Assembly (NCBI RefSeq): GCF_003293595.1
Contig: NZ_CP022162.1
Span: 899,737-963,736, forward strand
Direction of reading: 5' to 3'
From: Microbacterium sp. PM5
GTDB lineage: Bacteria; Actinomycetota; Actinomycetes; Actinomycetales; Microbacteriaceae
DNA length: 64,000 nt
Part shown: positions 54,228-64,000 of the stretch, one piece after another
How positions within the stretch are numbered: position 1 is the first letter of the stretch
Layout: every line of letters begins with the position of its first letter
The notes under the pieces: generated by a model
Told to the model about the DNA's origin: nothing
The model's input: the letters and a program-made list of their open reading frames with translations, nothing else
Database searches by the model: none
Position numbers and translations under genes: made by a program

Positions 54228-56672
54228 ATGGCCGATGAGAACAACGATCAGTCCACAGCCCCTGCCGACGAGGTCCTGACCCCGCCGCTTCTCGTCTCCG
54301 AAGGCGACGTCGCGTCGACGGACGCAGACACGCCTGACGCCGAGACCGGCGCCGAGGCGGAGCCCGAGTCGACGGCGCCGGTGACGCCCGAGCAGGCTGC
54401 GGATGTGCAGCCGGTCGCGGAGGCCCCGAGCGTCGAGACCGCCACCGCGGACAGCACCGCCACCGACACCGCTGAGCCCGAGACGGAAGAGGCCGGCGCG
54501 GCCGACACCGCCGAGCCCGAGACGGAAGAGGCCGGCGCGGCCGACACCGCCGAGCCCGAGACGGAAGAGGCCGTCACGGCCGTGAGCCTCGGACTTCTGC
54601 CCGCGGACTTCGTCTCCGCCGTCTCCACGAAGCTGGTCTTCTACGCTCCGACCATCGTGCCGCTTCCCGCGCGTCCCGGCGTCCGCCTGGATCCCCGAGA
54701 CGATCGCGACGAGGGCGCGTCCGATTCGGGCACGAGCGCGCGCCGGCGCAACCGTCGACGTGGCGGCGGATCGTCGGCCAACGATGATGACGCCCCGCGA
54801 GAGCAGAGCCAGCCTCGCCGGCGCGCCGTGGAGTTGATCACCGAGCCGCAGCGAATCAAGGGATCGACGCGCCTCGAGGCCAAGAAGCAGCGTCGCCGCG
54901 ACGGCCGCGAGGCCGGACGCCGCCGCACCGTCGTCACGGAGGCCGAGTTCCTCGCCCGCCGCGAGGCCGTGGACCGCGACATGATCGTGCGCTCGAAGAA
55001 CGGTCGCATCCAGATCGCGGTTCTCGAAGACAACGTGCTGGTCGAGCATTACGTCGCTCGCAGCCAGGAGTCCTCGCTCATCGGCAACGTCTATCTCGGC
55101 CGCGTGCAGAACGTCCTGCCGAGCATGGAGGCGGCCTTCGTCGACATCGGCCGGGGCCGCAACGCCGTGCTCTACTCCGGAGAGGTCGACTGGGATGCCG
55201 TGGAGACGGGCAACCAGCCGCGGCGAATCGAGCTGGCGCTCAAGAGCGGCGACCGCGTTCTCGTCCAGGTCACGAAGGACCCCGTCGGCCACAAGGGCGC
55301 GCGCCTGACGAGTCAGATCTCGCTGCCGGGCCGTTACCTCGTGTACGTGCCGGGCGGCGCCATGAACGGCATCTCGCGAAAGCTCCCCGACACCGAGCGC
55401 GCGCGCCTCAAGCGCATCCTCAAGGAGGTGCTGCCGGAATCCAGCGGCGTCATCGTGCGCACGGCCGCTGAGGGCGCTACGGAAGAGCAGCTCACGCGCG
55501 ATGTGCAGCGGCTCACCGCACAGTGGGAGCACATCTCGTCGCAGGTCGAGAAGATCGGCGCCCCTGCGCTCCTTCACTCCGAGCCCGACCTGCTCGTGAA
55601 GATCGTCCGCGATGTCTTCAACGAAGACTTCTCCAAGATGCTCATCCAGGGCGAGGACGCTTACCAGACGATCACGGCCTATCTGGCCGGCGTCGCGCCG
55701 GACCTTCTCGAGCGCGTGGAGAAGTACGAAGACGACCAGGACCCGTTCGACCGCTTCCGCGTGACGGAGCAGATCGAGAAGGCGCTGGACCGGAAGGTCT
55801 GGCTGCCGTCGGGCGGCTCGCTCGTCATCGATCGCACGGAGGCCATGACGGTGGTCGACGTCAACACCGGCAAGTTCGTCGGCTCCGGCGGCAACCTGGA
55901 GGAGACGGTCACCAAGAACAACCTCGAGGCCGCCGAGGAGATCGTCCGCCAGCTCCGCCTGCGCGACATCGGCGGCATCATCGTCGTCGACTTCATCGAC
56001 ATGGTGCTCGAGTCCAACCGCGATCTCGTGCTGCGACGCCTCGTCGAGTGCCTCAGCCGCGATCGCACCAAGCATCAGGTCGCCGAGGTGACCTCGCTCG
56101 GCCTCGTGCAGATGACCCGCAAGAAGCTGGGACTGGGACTGCTCGAGACCTTCAGCGAGGCGTGCGAAGTCTGCGCGGGCCGTGGCGTGATCGTGCACCA
56201 CGACCCGGTCGTCAAGCACCGCGGTGCGCCGGCGCCCGCATCCAACGGCGGACGTCGGTCGCGCCAGAACTCCTCGCCCGCCACCTCCGCCGGCAACGGC
56301 TCCGTGAGTGGGGGGACGCACGTGATCACCGAGAGCGCGAAGTCGGCGCTCGCCCAGATCGCGGCGTCCACCATCCACACCGCAACCGAGGATGCACAGG
56401 AAGCCTCCGAGGTCGCCGAGGTGACGCTGCCCGACGTCCAGCCGGAGGTCGCGCCCGAGCGCGCGAAGCGCCCGCGCAAGAAGCGCGAGTCGGCTCCTCG
56501 CTCGTCGTCCACCGAGCGGAGTGAGAAGGAGATCCTTCTCGACTCGGTTCTGAGCGCTCTGCCGGAGCCGAAGGCGCCCGGCCAGGGGCGGGGACGTCGT
56601 CGCGTCACCACCGCGGCGCTGACCGGCACCCCGGTCGCGGCGACGCCGAGCGCCGAATCCGCTGCGGAGTGA
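54228..56672 (+). CDS. rne: Ribonuclease E/G
   Basis: An 814-residue endoribonuclease that starts mRNA decay and matures rRNA and tRNA. A long N-terminal acidic, repeated region (about residues 1-130) is followed by a basic arm, then an S1-type segment with VYLGRVQNVLPSMEAAFVDIG (about 288-308) and the catalytic DNase-I-like domain (VVDVNTGKFVGSGGNLEETV, about 543-562; IVVDFIDM). The zinc link CEVC (near residue 650) is in place, and a basic C-terminal tail ends the chain. The ATG at 54228 follows GAGGAG. Genes for L21, L27 and Obg lie downstream. Confidence 0.94.
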   Translation: MADENNDQSTAPADEVLTPPLLVSEGDVASTDADTPDAETGAEAEPESTAPVTPEQAADVQPVAEAPSVETATADSTATDTAEPETEEAGAADTAEPETEEAGAADTAEPETEEAVTAVSLGLLPADFVSAVSTKLVFYAPTIVPLPARPGVRLDPRDDRDEGASDSGTSARRRNRRRGGGSSANDDDAPREQSQPRRRAVELITEPQRIKGSTRLEAKKQRRRDGREAGRRRTVVTEAEFLARREAVDRDMIVRSKNGRIQIAVLEDNVLVEHYVARSQESSLIGNVYLGRVQNVLPSMEAAFVDIGRGRNAVLYSGEVDWDAVETGNQPRRIELALKSGDRVLVQVTKDPVGHKGARLTSQISLPGRYLVYVPGGAMNGISRKLPDTERARLKRILKEVLPESSGVIVRTAAEGATEEQLTRDVQRLTAQWEHISSQVEKIGAPALLHSEPDLLVKIVRDVFNEDFSKMLIQGEDAYQTITAYLAGVAPDLLERVEKYEDDQDPFDRFRVTEQIEKALDRKVWLPSGGSLVIDRTEAMTVVDVNTGKFVGSGGNLEETVTKNNLEAAEEIVRQLRLRDIGGIIVVDFIDMVLESNRDLVLRRLVECLSRDRTKHQVAEVTSLGLVQMTRKKLGLGLLETFSEACEVCAGRGVIVHHDPVVKHRGAPAPASNGGRRSRQNSSPATSAGNGSVSGGTHVITESAKSALAQIAASTIHTATEDAQEASEVAEVTLPDVQPEVAPERAKRPRKKRESAPRSSSTERSEKEILLDSVLSALPEPKAPGQGRGRRRVTTAALTGTPVAATPSAESAAE
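54471..54572 (+). repeat. Tandem 39-bp repeat in rne (13-residue unit)
   Basis: Two full and one partial copy of a 39-bp unit encoding AEPETEEAGAADT (54471-54509, 54510-54548 and 54549-54572). The copies are nearly identical at the DNA level, so they arose by recent duplication or are kept uniform, and their number could vary between strains. Confidence 0.75.
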
Positions 56673-56680
56673 CGTTCGCG

Positions 56681-56711
56681 CGTCGCGGGGGCGCTCTCAG
56701 CCCTCGCGACG
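56681..56711. terminator. Terminator after rne
   Basis: CGTCGCGGGGG/CCCTCGCGACG stem (10 of 11 pairs) around a 9-base loop, between convergent rne and the DUF4031 gene. It overlaps the DUF4031 stop region. Confidence 0.5.
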
Positions 56712-56969
56712 CTCGCGCGCGGTGATGCGCAGACCCGAGGCGATCAGGCGTTTGACGAGTTCGCGGCCGCTGACGTGCTCGGCTCCGGCAGCGATCAGAC
56801 GCGGCAGCGCGTCTTCCGGGACGTCGTAGTGGTCGCGATCGAATCCGCGCCGAGGGATGCCGTTCGCGGCGGCGAAGGCGTGCAGTTCATCGAGGTCGCT
56901 GTCGCTGACCAGATGCGCCCACATCCGCCCGTGGGCGGGCCAGCGCGGGTCATCGATGAGGATCGCCAT
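56697..56969 (-). CDS. DUF4031 family protein
   Basis: A 90-residue protein of the DUF4031 family. The start MAILIDDPRWPAHGRMWAHL is the typical beginning, with HAFAAANGIPRRGFDRDHYDVPE as the second conserved block. The family is widespread in actinobacteria but functionally unknown. TAGACT lies 6 bases before the ATG (leaderless type). It is convergent with rne across a shared hairpin. Confidence 0.88.
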   Translation of the reverse strand: MAILIDDPRWPAHGRMWAHLVSDSDLDELHAFAAANGIPRRGFDRDHYDVPEDALPRLIAAGAEHVSGRELVKRLIASGLRITARERREG

Positions 56970-56975
56970 CCCCGC

Positions 56976-56981
56976 AGTCTA
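56976..56981 (-). promoter_or_regulatory. -10 box for leaderless DUF4031 transcript
   Basis: TAGACT (minus strand) 6 bases before the ATG at 56969. Identical in sequence to the boxes of the lipoprotein and ettA genes. Confidence 0.45.
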
Positions 56982-57011
56982 GGTCGACGCGCGACACGCC
57001 TCGCTTCGCTT

Positions 57012-57040
57012 TTGCCGATGACCTCGGCATCCGGTAAAGT
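57012..57040 (+). promoter_or_regulatory. Promoter of rplU-rpmA
   Basis: A -35 TTGCCG and -10 TAAAGT separated by 17 bases, about 120 bases before the rplU GTG. This is the clearest two-box promoter in the window, as expected for a ribosomal protein operon. The leader after it (57047-57161) is long and could be an autoregulatory L21 binding site. Confidence 0.6.
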
Positions 57041-57161
57041 AGACCCTTGGTGCGTCGAGTTTCGCCTCCGCACTGGATATTTGGGTACACCCTCAGGGGA
57101 CGTACTCGTCCCATGAAGACAGCCGGGGCCGTTGGCTCCGCAGAAGAAAAACAGGTGTGAA

Positions 57162-57470
57162 GTGGTTTACGCAGTTGTGCGCGCCGGTGGCCGTCAGGAG
57201 AAGGTGGAGGTCGGCACGATCGTCGTCCTCGACCGTCAGCAGGCCAAGATCGGCGACAAGCTCGAGCTGCCCGCGGTGCTGCTCGTCGATGGTGACGCCG
57301 TGACGACCGACGCCGACAAGCTCGCGAAGGTGACCGTGACCGCCGAGGTCCTCGGCGAGGAGCGCGGCCCGAAGATCGTGATCCAGAAGTTCAAGAACAA
57401 GACCGGCTACAAGAAGCGCCAGGGCCACCGTCAGGACCTCACGCGCGTCAAGATCACCGGCATCAAGTAA
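57162..57470 (+). CDS. rplU: Ribosomal protein L21
   Basis: A 102-residue large-subunit protein of typical length. Start [18 protein letters not shown], basic [23 protein letters not shown] in the C-terminal rRNA-binding half. GTG 57162 is a common start for this gene in actinobacteria; it follows an AGG-type ribosome binding site. It is the first gene of the rplU-rpmA pair. Confidence 0.97.
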   Translation: MVYAVVRAGGRQEKVEVGTIVVLDRQQAKIGDKLELPAVLLVDGDAVTTDADKLAKVTVTAEVLGEERGPKIVIQKFKNKTGYKKRQGHRQDLTRVKITGIK

Positions 57471-57488
57471 GCGGAAGAGGCACACGAG

Positions 57489-57746
57489 ATGGCACACAAG
57501 AAGGGCGCAAGCTCTACCCGTAACGGTCGTGACTCCAACGCCCAGCGACTGGGCGTGAAGCGTTTCGGCGGCCAGGCCGTCAACGCGGGCGAGATCCTCG
57601 TTCGCCAGCGCGGAACGCACTTCCACCCGGGCGCCAACGTCGGTCGCGGCGGAGACGACACGCTGTTCGCCCTCGCCGCCGGTGCGGTCGAGTTCGGCAC
57701 CAAGGGCGGCCGGAAGGTCGTCAACATCGTCGCCGCCGCGGAGTGA
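57489..57746 (+). CDS. rpmA: Ribosomal protein L27
   Basis: An 85-residue large-subunit protein whose N-terminus reaches the peptidyl-transferase centre. Start [22 protein letters not shown] is the standard form for species without a cleaved N-terminal extension. The block [19 protein letters not shown] is conserved. It lies 18 bases after rplU with a GAAGAGGC site upstream. Confidence 0.98.
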   Translation: MAHKKGASSTRNGRDSNAQRLGVKRFGGQAVNAGEILVRQRGTHFHPGANVGRGGDDTLFALAAGAVEFGTKGGRKVVNIVAAAE

Positions 57747-57773
57747 CCGCGCGTTCGACCACGAACATCATGA

Positions 57774-60205
<2,432 letters not shown>

Positions 60206-60242
60206 CCCCGCCGCCCACGTCGGAGGCCGGGGCACCGCTCGG

Positions 60243-60248
60243 TAGAAT
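60243..60248 (+). promoter_or_regulatory. -10 box for leaderless proA transcript
   Basis: TAGAAT 6 bases before the proA ATG at 60255; no Shine-Dalgarno sequence. Confidence 0.5.
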
Positions 60249-60254
60249 GGGCGG

Positions 60255-61526
60255 ATGACCACCGTCTCCGTCGACGCGCCCACCGCCGCACGCCACCGCA
60301 TCGAACGTGCGCACGAGGCGGCACGCGGCGTGGGACTGCTGACCGATGCGCAGAAGGCCGAGGCGCTGCGCGCGATCGCGGACGCGATCGAGGCAGCCAC
60401 CGACGACATCGTCTCGGCGAACACCGTCGATCTCGAGCGCGGAGAGCGCGACGGCCTGTCCGACGGCCTCCTCGACCGTCTTCGCCTCGACCGCGCCCGG
60501 GTCGCGGCCCTCGCCGCTGCCGTGCGCGACGTCGCCGAGCTGCCCGACCCGGTCGGCCGCGTGCTGGACGAGCGCACGCTGAGCAACGGTGTGCGCCTGC
60601 AGAAGGTCTCGGTGCCGTTCGGCGTCGTCGGGTCGATCTACGAGGCCCGCCCGAACGTCACCGTGGACATCGCGGCGTTGGCGCTGCGTTCCGGCAACGC
60701 CGTCGTCCTGCGCGGTGGCACGGCGGCGCAGGCGACGAACGCCGCACTCGTTTCCGCCATGCGCGATGCGTTGGCGGGCCAGGGGATCGACCCCGAAGCG
60801 ATTCAGACCGTCGACGACTTCGGCCGCGAGGGCGCGCACGCTCTGATGCAGGCACGCGGCCTCGTGGACGTGCTGGTCCCGCGTGGCAGCGCGCAGCTCA
60901 TCGAGACCGTCGTCACGCAGTCAGCCGTCCCGGTGATCGAGACCGGTGCCGGTGTGGTCCACATCGTCCTGGACTCGTCGGCTCCGCTCGAATGGGCCGA
61001 GCAGATCGTCGTGAACGCCAAGGCCCAGCGGCCGAGCGTCTGCAACGCAGTGGAGACGGTTCTCGTCCTGCGGGACGCTGCCGAGCGGCTGGTGCCTCCG
61101 GTGGCCGCCGCGCTGCAGGATGCCGGCGTCACCATCCATGGCGACGAGACCGTGCGCGAACTCGTCGTGGACGCCGTGGCAGCAACGGACGCCGATTGGT
61201 CGACCGAGCACATGAGCCTCGACCTCTCGATGCGCGTCGTGGACGACCTCGACGAGGCACTGGCCCATATCCGTCGCTACTCGACCCATCACACGGAATC
61301 GATCGTGACGACGGATGAGGCCCGAGCAGAGCGGTTCCTCGCCGAAGTCGACTCCGCCGTGGTGATGGCGAACGCGTCGACGCGCTTCACCGACGGCGGC
61401 GAGTTCGGCTTCGGCGCCGAAGTCGGGATCTCGACACAGAAGCTGCACGCCCGAGGGCCGATGGGCCTTCCCGAGCTCACCAGCACCAAGTGGCTGGCGC
61501 GTGGGTCCGGGCAGATCCGTATCTGA
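60255..61526 (+). CDS. proA: Gamma-glutamyl phosphate reductase
   Basis: A 423-residue NADPH-dependent enzyme that makes glutamate-5-semialdehyde, the second step of proline synthesis. VPFGVVGSIYEARPNVTVDIAA (about residues 118-139) precedes the nucleotide site, and the catalytic Cys is in QRPSVCNAVETVL (about 258-270). The conserved C-terminal block is FTDGGEFGFGAEVGISTQKLHARGPMGLPEL. The ATG is 6 bases after a TANNNT box. Confidence 0.97.
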   Translation: MTTVSVDAPTAARHRIERAHEAARGVGLLTDAQKAEALRAIADAIEAATDDIVSANTVDLERGERDGLSDGLLDRLRLDRARVAALAAAVRDVAELPDPVGRVLDERTLSNGVRLQKVSVPFGVVGSIYEARPNVTVDIAALALRSGNAVVLRGGTAAQATNAALVSAMRDALAGQGIDPEAIQTVDDFGREGAHALMQARGLVDVLVPRGSAQLIETVVTQSAVPVIETGAGVVHIVLDSSAPLEWAEQIVVNAKAQRPSVCNAVETVLVLRDAAERLVPPVAAALQDAGVTIHGDETVRELVVDAVAATDADWSTEHMSLDLSMRVVDDLDEALAHIRRYSTHHTESIVTTDEARAERFLAEVDSAVVMANASTRFTDGGEFGFGAEVGISTQKLHARGPMGLPELTSTKWLARGSGQIRI

Positions 61527-61531
61527 CGGCC

Positions 61532-61537
61532 TAAACT
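61532..61537 (+). promoter_or_regulatory. -10 box after proA
   Basis: TAAACT 29 bases before the ATG of the small membrane-protein gene at 61567, ahead of an AAGGAG site. The leader would be about 22 nt. Confidence 0.35.
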
Positions 61538-61566
61538 GAACAGACCCGACTTTCGAAGGAGTCCGA

Positions 61567-61794
61567 ATGACCCTCGCCACGACCCTCGCCCTCGCTGCGG
61601 CGCAGGCAGAGCCTCACGGCAACGTCCAGGCCCAGACGTTCATCTTCGGCCTGATCGCGTTCATCGTGTTCCTGGCGCTGGGACTGGTCACGGTGTCCTA
61701 CCGCAACGTGGCGAACCGTCACTCGCACAAGGCCGAGGCCTACGCCAAGGCGCACCCCGTCGACCAGGCGCAGGTGGGACACGGCCACCACTAG
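61567..61794 (+). CDS. Small membrane protein with His-rich C-terminus
   Basis: A 75-residue protein with one hydrophobic segment (about residues 24-44) and a short polar tail ending VGHGHH. I do not recognise a named family. The start has a strong AAGGAG site 7 bases upstream. Position between proA and nadD is likely conserved in relatives, judging from genera I know, but the role is not known. The His cluster at the C-terminus could bind metal; this is speculation. Confidence 0.7.
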   Translation: MTLATTLALAAAQAEPHGNVQAQTFIFGLIAFIVFLALGLVTVSYRNVANRHSHKAEAYAKAHPVDQAQVGHGHH

Positions 61795-61803
61795 GACGTC
61801 GGC

Positions 61804-62406
61804 ATGACCTCGGTACGCGCCCCCCGCATCGGGGTCATGGGTGGGACCTTCGACCCGATCCACCACGGACACCTCGTGGCGGCGAGCGAGGTCGCGCAGT
61901 CGTTCGAGCTCGACGAGGTGATCTTCGTCCCGACAGGCATGCCGTGGCAGAAGGACAAGGAGAAGGTCACCGCCGGTGAACATCGGTATCTGATGACCGT
62001 CATCGCGACGGCATCCAATCCGCAGTTCACCGTCAGCCGCGTGGACATCGACCGCGGCGGCCCCACCTACACCATCGACACCTTGCGCGATCTGAAGAGC
62101 ACACGTCCCGACGCGGAGCTCTTCTTCATCACGGGAGCCGATGCGATCGCCCAGATCCTCGGATGGCGCGACCACGATGACCTCTGGGACCTGGCCCACT
62201 TCGTGGCGGTGTCCCGGCCGGGACATGTCCTGTCCACCGAGGGCCTTCCCGAGGACGTCGTCAGCAGACTCGAGATCCCCGCCCTGGCGATCTCGTCCAC
62301 CGACTGCCGTGAGCGGGTGAACCGAGGCCACCCGGTGTGGTACCTCGTGCCCGACGGCGTCGTCCAATACATTGCGAAGCACCACCTTTACCGGAGCGAG
62401 GCATGA
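61804..62406 (+). CDS. nadD: Nicotinate-nucleotide adenylyltransferase
   Basis: A 200-residue enzyme that forms deamido-NAD from nicotinate mononucleotide and [20 protein letters not shown] (residues about 14-30) is the nucleotidyl-transferase HxGH-type site, and [22 protein letters not shown] near the C-terminus is the ISSTxxR block. Length is standard. The next gene overlaps its stop by four bases (ATGA). Confidence 0.96.
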   Translation: MTSVRAPRIGVMGGTFDPIHHGHLVAASEVAQSFELDEVIFVPTGMPWQKDKEKVTAGEHRYLMTVIATASNPQFTVSRVDIDRGGPTYTIDTLRDLKSTRPDAELFFITGADAIAQILGWRDHDDLWDLAHFVAVSRPGHVLSTEGLPEDVVSRLEIPALAISSTDCRERVNRGHPVWYLVPDGVVQYIAKHHLYRSEA

Positions 62407-63317
62407 GCACACCCGACCAGCCCGATACTCCCCAGCTGACCCGCCGTCAGTTGCGCGAGATGCGCAACACCGCCTCGACGCCGGTGATCACCCCCGCGGA
62501 TGCCGAGAAGGCGAGTCAGCCCGCCAAACCGACACCTCCCGTCGTCGCGCCGCTGCCGCGCGCGGCCGAACCCGTCGAGGTGGCCGAGGCACCGCCCGCG
62601 GCGGCAGATGTCGACGTCGAAGCGCCGTCGTTCACGCGCCGCGCCGCGCGCCGCCAAGAGCGGCTGCGGACGGCTTCGGTGCCGGTCGCCGACGAGACAC
62701 CAGCCCCCGCCGCGACCAGTTCCGAGACAGGTTCCGAGGCCCGCCCAGAAGACGTCGCCGCGGCGGATGCCATGGCGGAGAACGCGCCCGAGATCGCACA
62801 GGACGAGGAACGTCCCGTGGTCGCGCCGACGTTCGGTTCAGGTCTCCTTGCCGGCGAGAGCGTGGAGATCGACCTCCCGGCATCCTTCGATCAGCTCTTG
62901 ACGCGCGGCAGCACCGCCACGGGGGCACTGTCGGCGCCCAATGCGCTGATCCTGTCGCAGACACCGGAGACCGGTGCGCTCGTCTCGCCGATCACGGGCA
63001 CCGGAGAAGTCCTCATCACCGGGACGTTCTCGCTTCCCGAGTCGTTCGGGTCGACCGGCACCATGCCGGGTCGCACCGACAACAAGGAGACGGACGCCGT
63101 CCTCGTCGACGGCGAGCTGCCCGCCTCCTCTTCACCCACCCCGATCGCGGCCAGTTCCGCGATCAGCACGATCAAGAGTGCCGAAGACATCATCAAACCG
63201 CCCGCGCCCGAGAAGGGGAGCCGGCTGATGCTGGCCCTCGTCATCACCGCGGGTGCGCTGGCGCTGGCCTTGACCGGCGTGCTGATCGTGGCCCTCGTGA
63301 CAGGAGCATTCCGATGA
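62403..63317 (+). CDS. Hypothetical protein, acidic-disordered with C-terminal membrane helix
   Basis: A 304-residue protein of unknown function. A long N-terminal part (about residues 1-270) is low-complexity, rich in Ala, Pro, Glu and Thr, with a basic [13 protein letters not shown] island near residue 80. Then comes one hydrophobic segment (about 278-300: [25 protein letters not shown]) at the very C-terminus. This layout suggests a cytoplasmic disordered chain tethered to the membrane. The start overlaps the nadD stop and its stop overlaps rsfS (ATGA), so it is part of the nadD-rsfS operon, a place where such proteins recur in actinobacteria. Confidence 0.8.
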   Translation: MSTPDQPDTPQLTRRQLREMRNTASTPVITPADAEKASQPAKPTPPVVAPLPRAAEPVEVAEAPPAAADVDVEAPSFTRRAARRQERLRTASVPVADETPAPAATSSETGSEARPEDVAAADAMAENAPEIAQDEERPVVAPTFGSGLLAGESVEIDLPASFDQLLTRGSTATGALSAPNALILSQTPETGALVSPITGTGEVLITGTFSLPESFGSTGTMPGRTDNKETDAVLVDGELPASSSPTPIAASSAISTIKSAEDIIKPPAPEKGSRLMLALVITAGALALALTGVLIVALVTGAFR

Positions 63318-63691
63318 CCGCCGCCGACACCACCCGCACCCTCGTGAACGTCGCCGCGGCGGCCGCCGAGAGCAAGGGCGCCGAGGACCTGCTCGCCTTC
63401 GACGTCTCCGAGCCTCTGCCGCTGGTGGACGCCTTCCTCCTCGCCACCGGATCCAGCGAGCGCAACGTGGCCGCCATCGCTGACGCGATCGAGGAGGCGA
63501 TGCTCGAGAACGGTGTCAAGCGTCTTCGCCGCGAAGGCCGCCAGGAGTCGCGGTGGGTGCTCCTCGACTTCGGCGACCTCGTCGTCCACGTCTTCCACGA
63601 GCAGGAGCGCGTCTTCTACGGACTCGAGCGGCTGTGGAAGGACTGCCCGATCATCCCGATCGAGGTGCCCGCACCCGCCGTCGCGGACTGA
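63314..63691 (+). CDS. rsfS: Ribosomal silencing factor RsfS
   Basis: A 125-residue factor that binds L14 and blocks subunit joining in starvation or stationary phase. The block KGAEDLLAFDVSEPLPLVDAF (about residues 22-42) and ESRWVLLDFGDLVVHVFHEQ are the conserved core of the family, followed by YGLERLWKDCPIIPI. It is the last gene of the nadD operon and is followed by tRNA-Ala. Confidence 0.95.
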   Translation: MTAADTTRTLVNVAAAAAESKGAEDLLAFDVSEPLPLVDAFLLATGSSERNVAAIADAIEEAMLENGVKRLRREGRQESRWVLLDFGDLVVHVFHEQERVFYGLERLWKDCPIIPIEVPAPAVAD

Positions 63692-63763
63692 GTCGTGTTC
63701 GTCGCACCCCTCGGCATGTAGTAAGCTTGAGGGGTTGCCGCGGAGCGGTGACAAACTGAAAAT

Positions 63764-63839
63764 GGGCCTGTGGCGCAGCTGGTAGCGCACCTGCATGGCA
63801 TGCAGGGGGTCAGGGGTTCGAGTCCCCTCAGGTCCACCA
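63764..63839 (+). tRNA. tRNA-Ala(GGC)
   Basis: A cloverleaf with acceptor GGGCCTG/CAGGTCC (one G-T pair), anticodon stem CCTGC/GCAGG with loop ATGGCAT (anticodon GGC), T arm GGGG/CCCC and encoded CCA. It lies 72 bases after rsfS and just before a terminator. Confidence 0.95.
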
Positions 63840-63841
63840 AG

Positions 63842-63867
63842 AACCCCCGGGTAGCTCCCCGGGGGTT
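63842..63867 (+). terminator. Terminator after tRNA-Ala
   Basis: AACCCCCGGG/CCCGGGGGTT 10-bp stem with a 6-base loop, followed by TTCGCGTTTT. It ends the tRNA transcript and shows a modest T-tract. Confidence 0.8.
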
Positions 63868-63932
63868 TCGCGTTTTCGTCGGAGATTTCGCCGATTCCTG
63901 AGTGAATGCTGTGCGTTTGGCCTGATCGGGGG

Positions 63933-64000
63933 TAGCGTCCCATGCGTGGCTCGCGCGCTCGCGAGAGCCAGTGCCCCACCAGGACGGAGTTTCATCGATG
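63933..64000 (+). promoter_or_regulatory. Promoter and leader of a gene beginning at the window edge
   Basis: TAGCGT (63933-63938) is a possible -10 box, then a short imperfect hairpin (GGCTCGCG...GAGAGCC) and a GGAG site 8 bases before an ATG at 63998-64000. Only the start codon of the next gene is inside the window, so its product cannot be told. Confidence 0.4.

Noticed and set aside
53935..56378. Extension of the VKOR reading frame upstream across rne (1023 codons in total)
   Set aside because: The VKOR family begins near the methionine at 53921 and a GATAAT box precedes it; the upstream part is antisense to the RNase E gene.

Overview
The window is chromosomal DNA from a high-GC actinobacterium, most likely Microbacteriaceae and probably Microbacterium. 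This rests on the strong G/C bias at third codon positions, frequent GTG starts, ATGA/GTGA gene overlaps, an actinobacterial gene order (clpS-DUF2017; tig-clpP1-clpP2-clpX; ileS-folC-DUF4233-ndk; rne-rplU-rpmA-obg-proB-proA-nadD-rsfS), and an ileS T-box of the short actinobacterial type. I see no prophage, insertion sequence, CRISPR array or plasmid function. No species call is possible from sequence alone.

Layout. 1-3.9 kb: 3' part of DNA polymerase IV, a GerW-like protein, a P-loop kinase-like protein, the metallopeptidase-clpS-DUF2017 operon, tRNA-His, oligoribonuclease and tRNA-Arg. 3.9-7.0 kb: mesX-mesD, a folate-independent methionine synthase pair, with a divergent LysR regulator. 7.3-9.4 kb: yczE/yczR, a membrane protein with a divergent MocR regulator, sharing a palindromic operator. 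10-15 kb: ssb, a lipoprotein, ettA, two thioesterases and an unknown protein. 14.9-21.9 kb: a long minus-strand run (ABC exporter, histidine kinase, response regulator, MscS channel, truncated haemoglobin, FAD dehydrogenase). 22-32 kb: SdpI-like protein, aminopeptidase N, ArsR-SulP pair, rpiB-nei-paiB-amidohydrolase, dps, gamma carbonic anhydrase, two tRNAs. 32.5-37.4 kb: trigger factor and ClpP1P2X proteolysis. 37.4-42.1 kb: M3 peptidase divergent from an HTH regulator-MFS operon. 42.4-53.2 kb: valS, a DUF559/AbiEi-like gene between 67-bp direct repeats, GNAT and pentapeptide-repeat genes, and a T-box controlled ileS followed by folC-DUF4233-ndk. 53.3-64 kb: VKOR, RNase E/G, L21, L27, Obg, ProB, ProA, NadD, RsfS and tRNA-Ala.

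Much of the content is protein quality control and translation: ClpS selects N-end-rule substrates for ClpP1P2, trigger factor and ClpX act on nascent and tagged proteins, and EttA, RsfS, Obg, L21/L27 and RNase E tune ribosomes and RNA. The regulated accessory modules are mesXD, yczER, the HTH-MFS pair, the ArsR-SulP pair and the two-component/ABC cassette.

The most informative pattern is that about twenty genes on both strands carry a TANNNT-like -10 box 6-9 nt before the start codon and no Shine-Dalgarno sequence, which predicts many leaderless mRNAs and fixes several start codons. Other points of interest are the mesXD operator, the yczR and HTH-regulator palindromes, the ileS T-box, the repeat-flanked DUF559 gene, and a recurrent GGATGCC/GGCATCC motif inside genes. 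I found no clear candidate for an entirely new multi-gene system.
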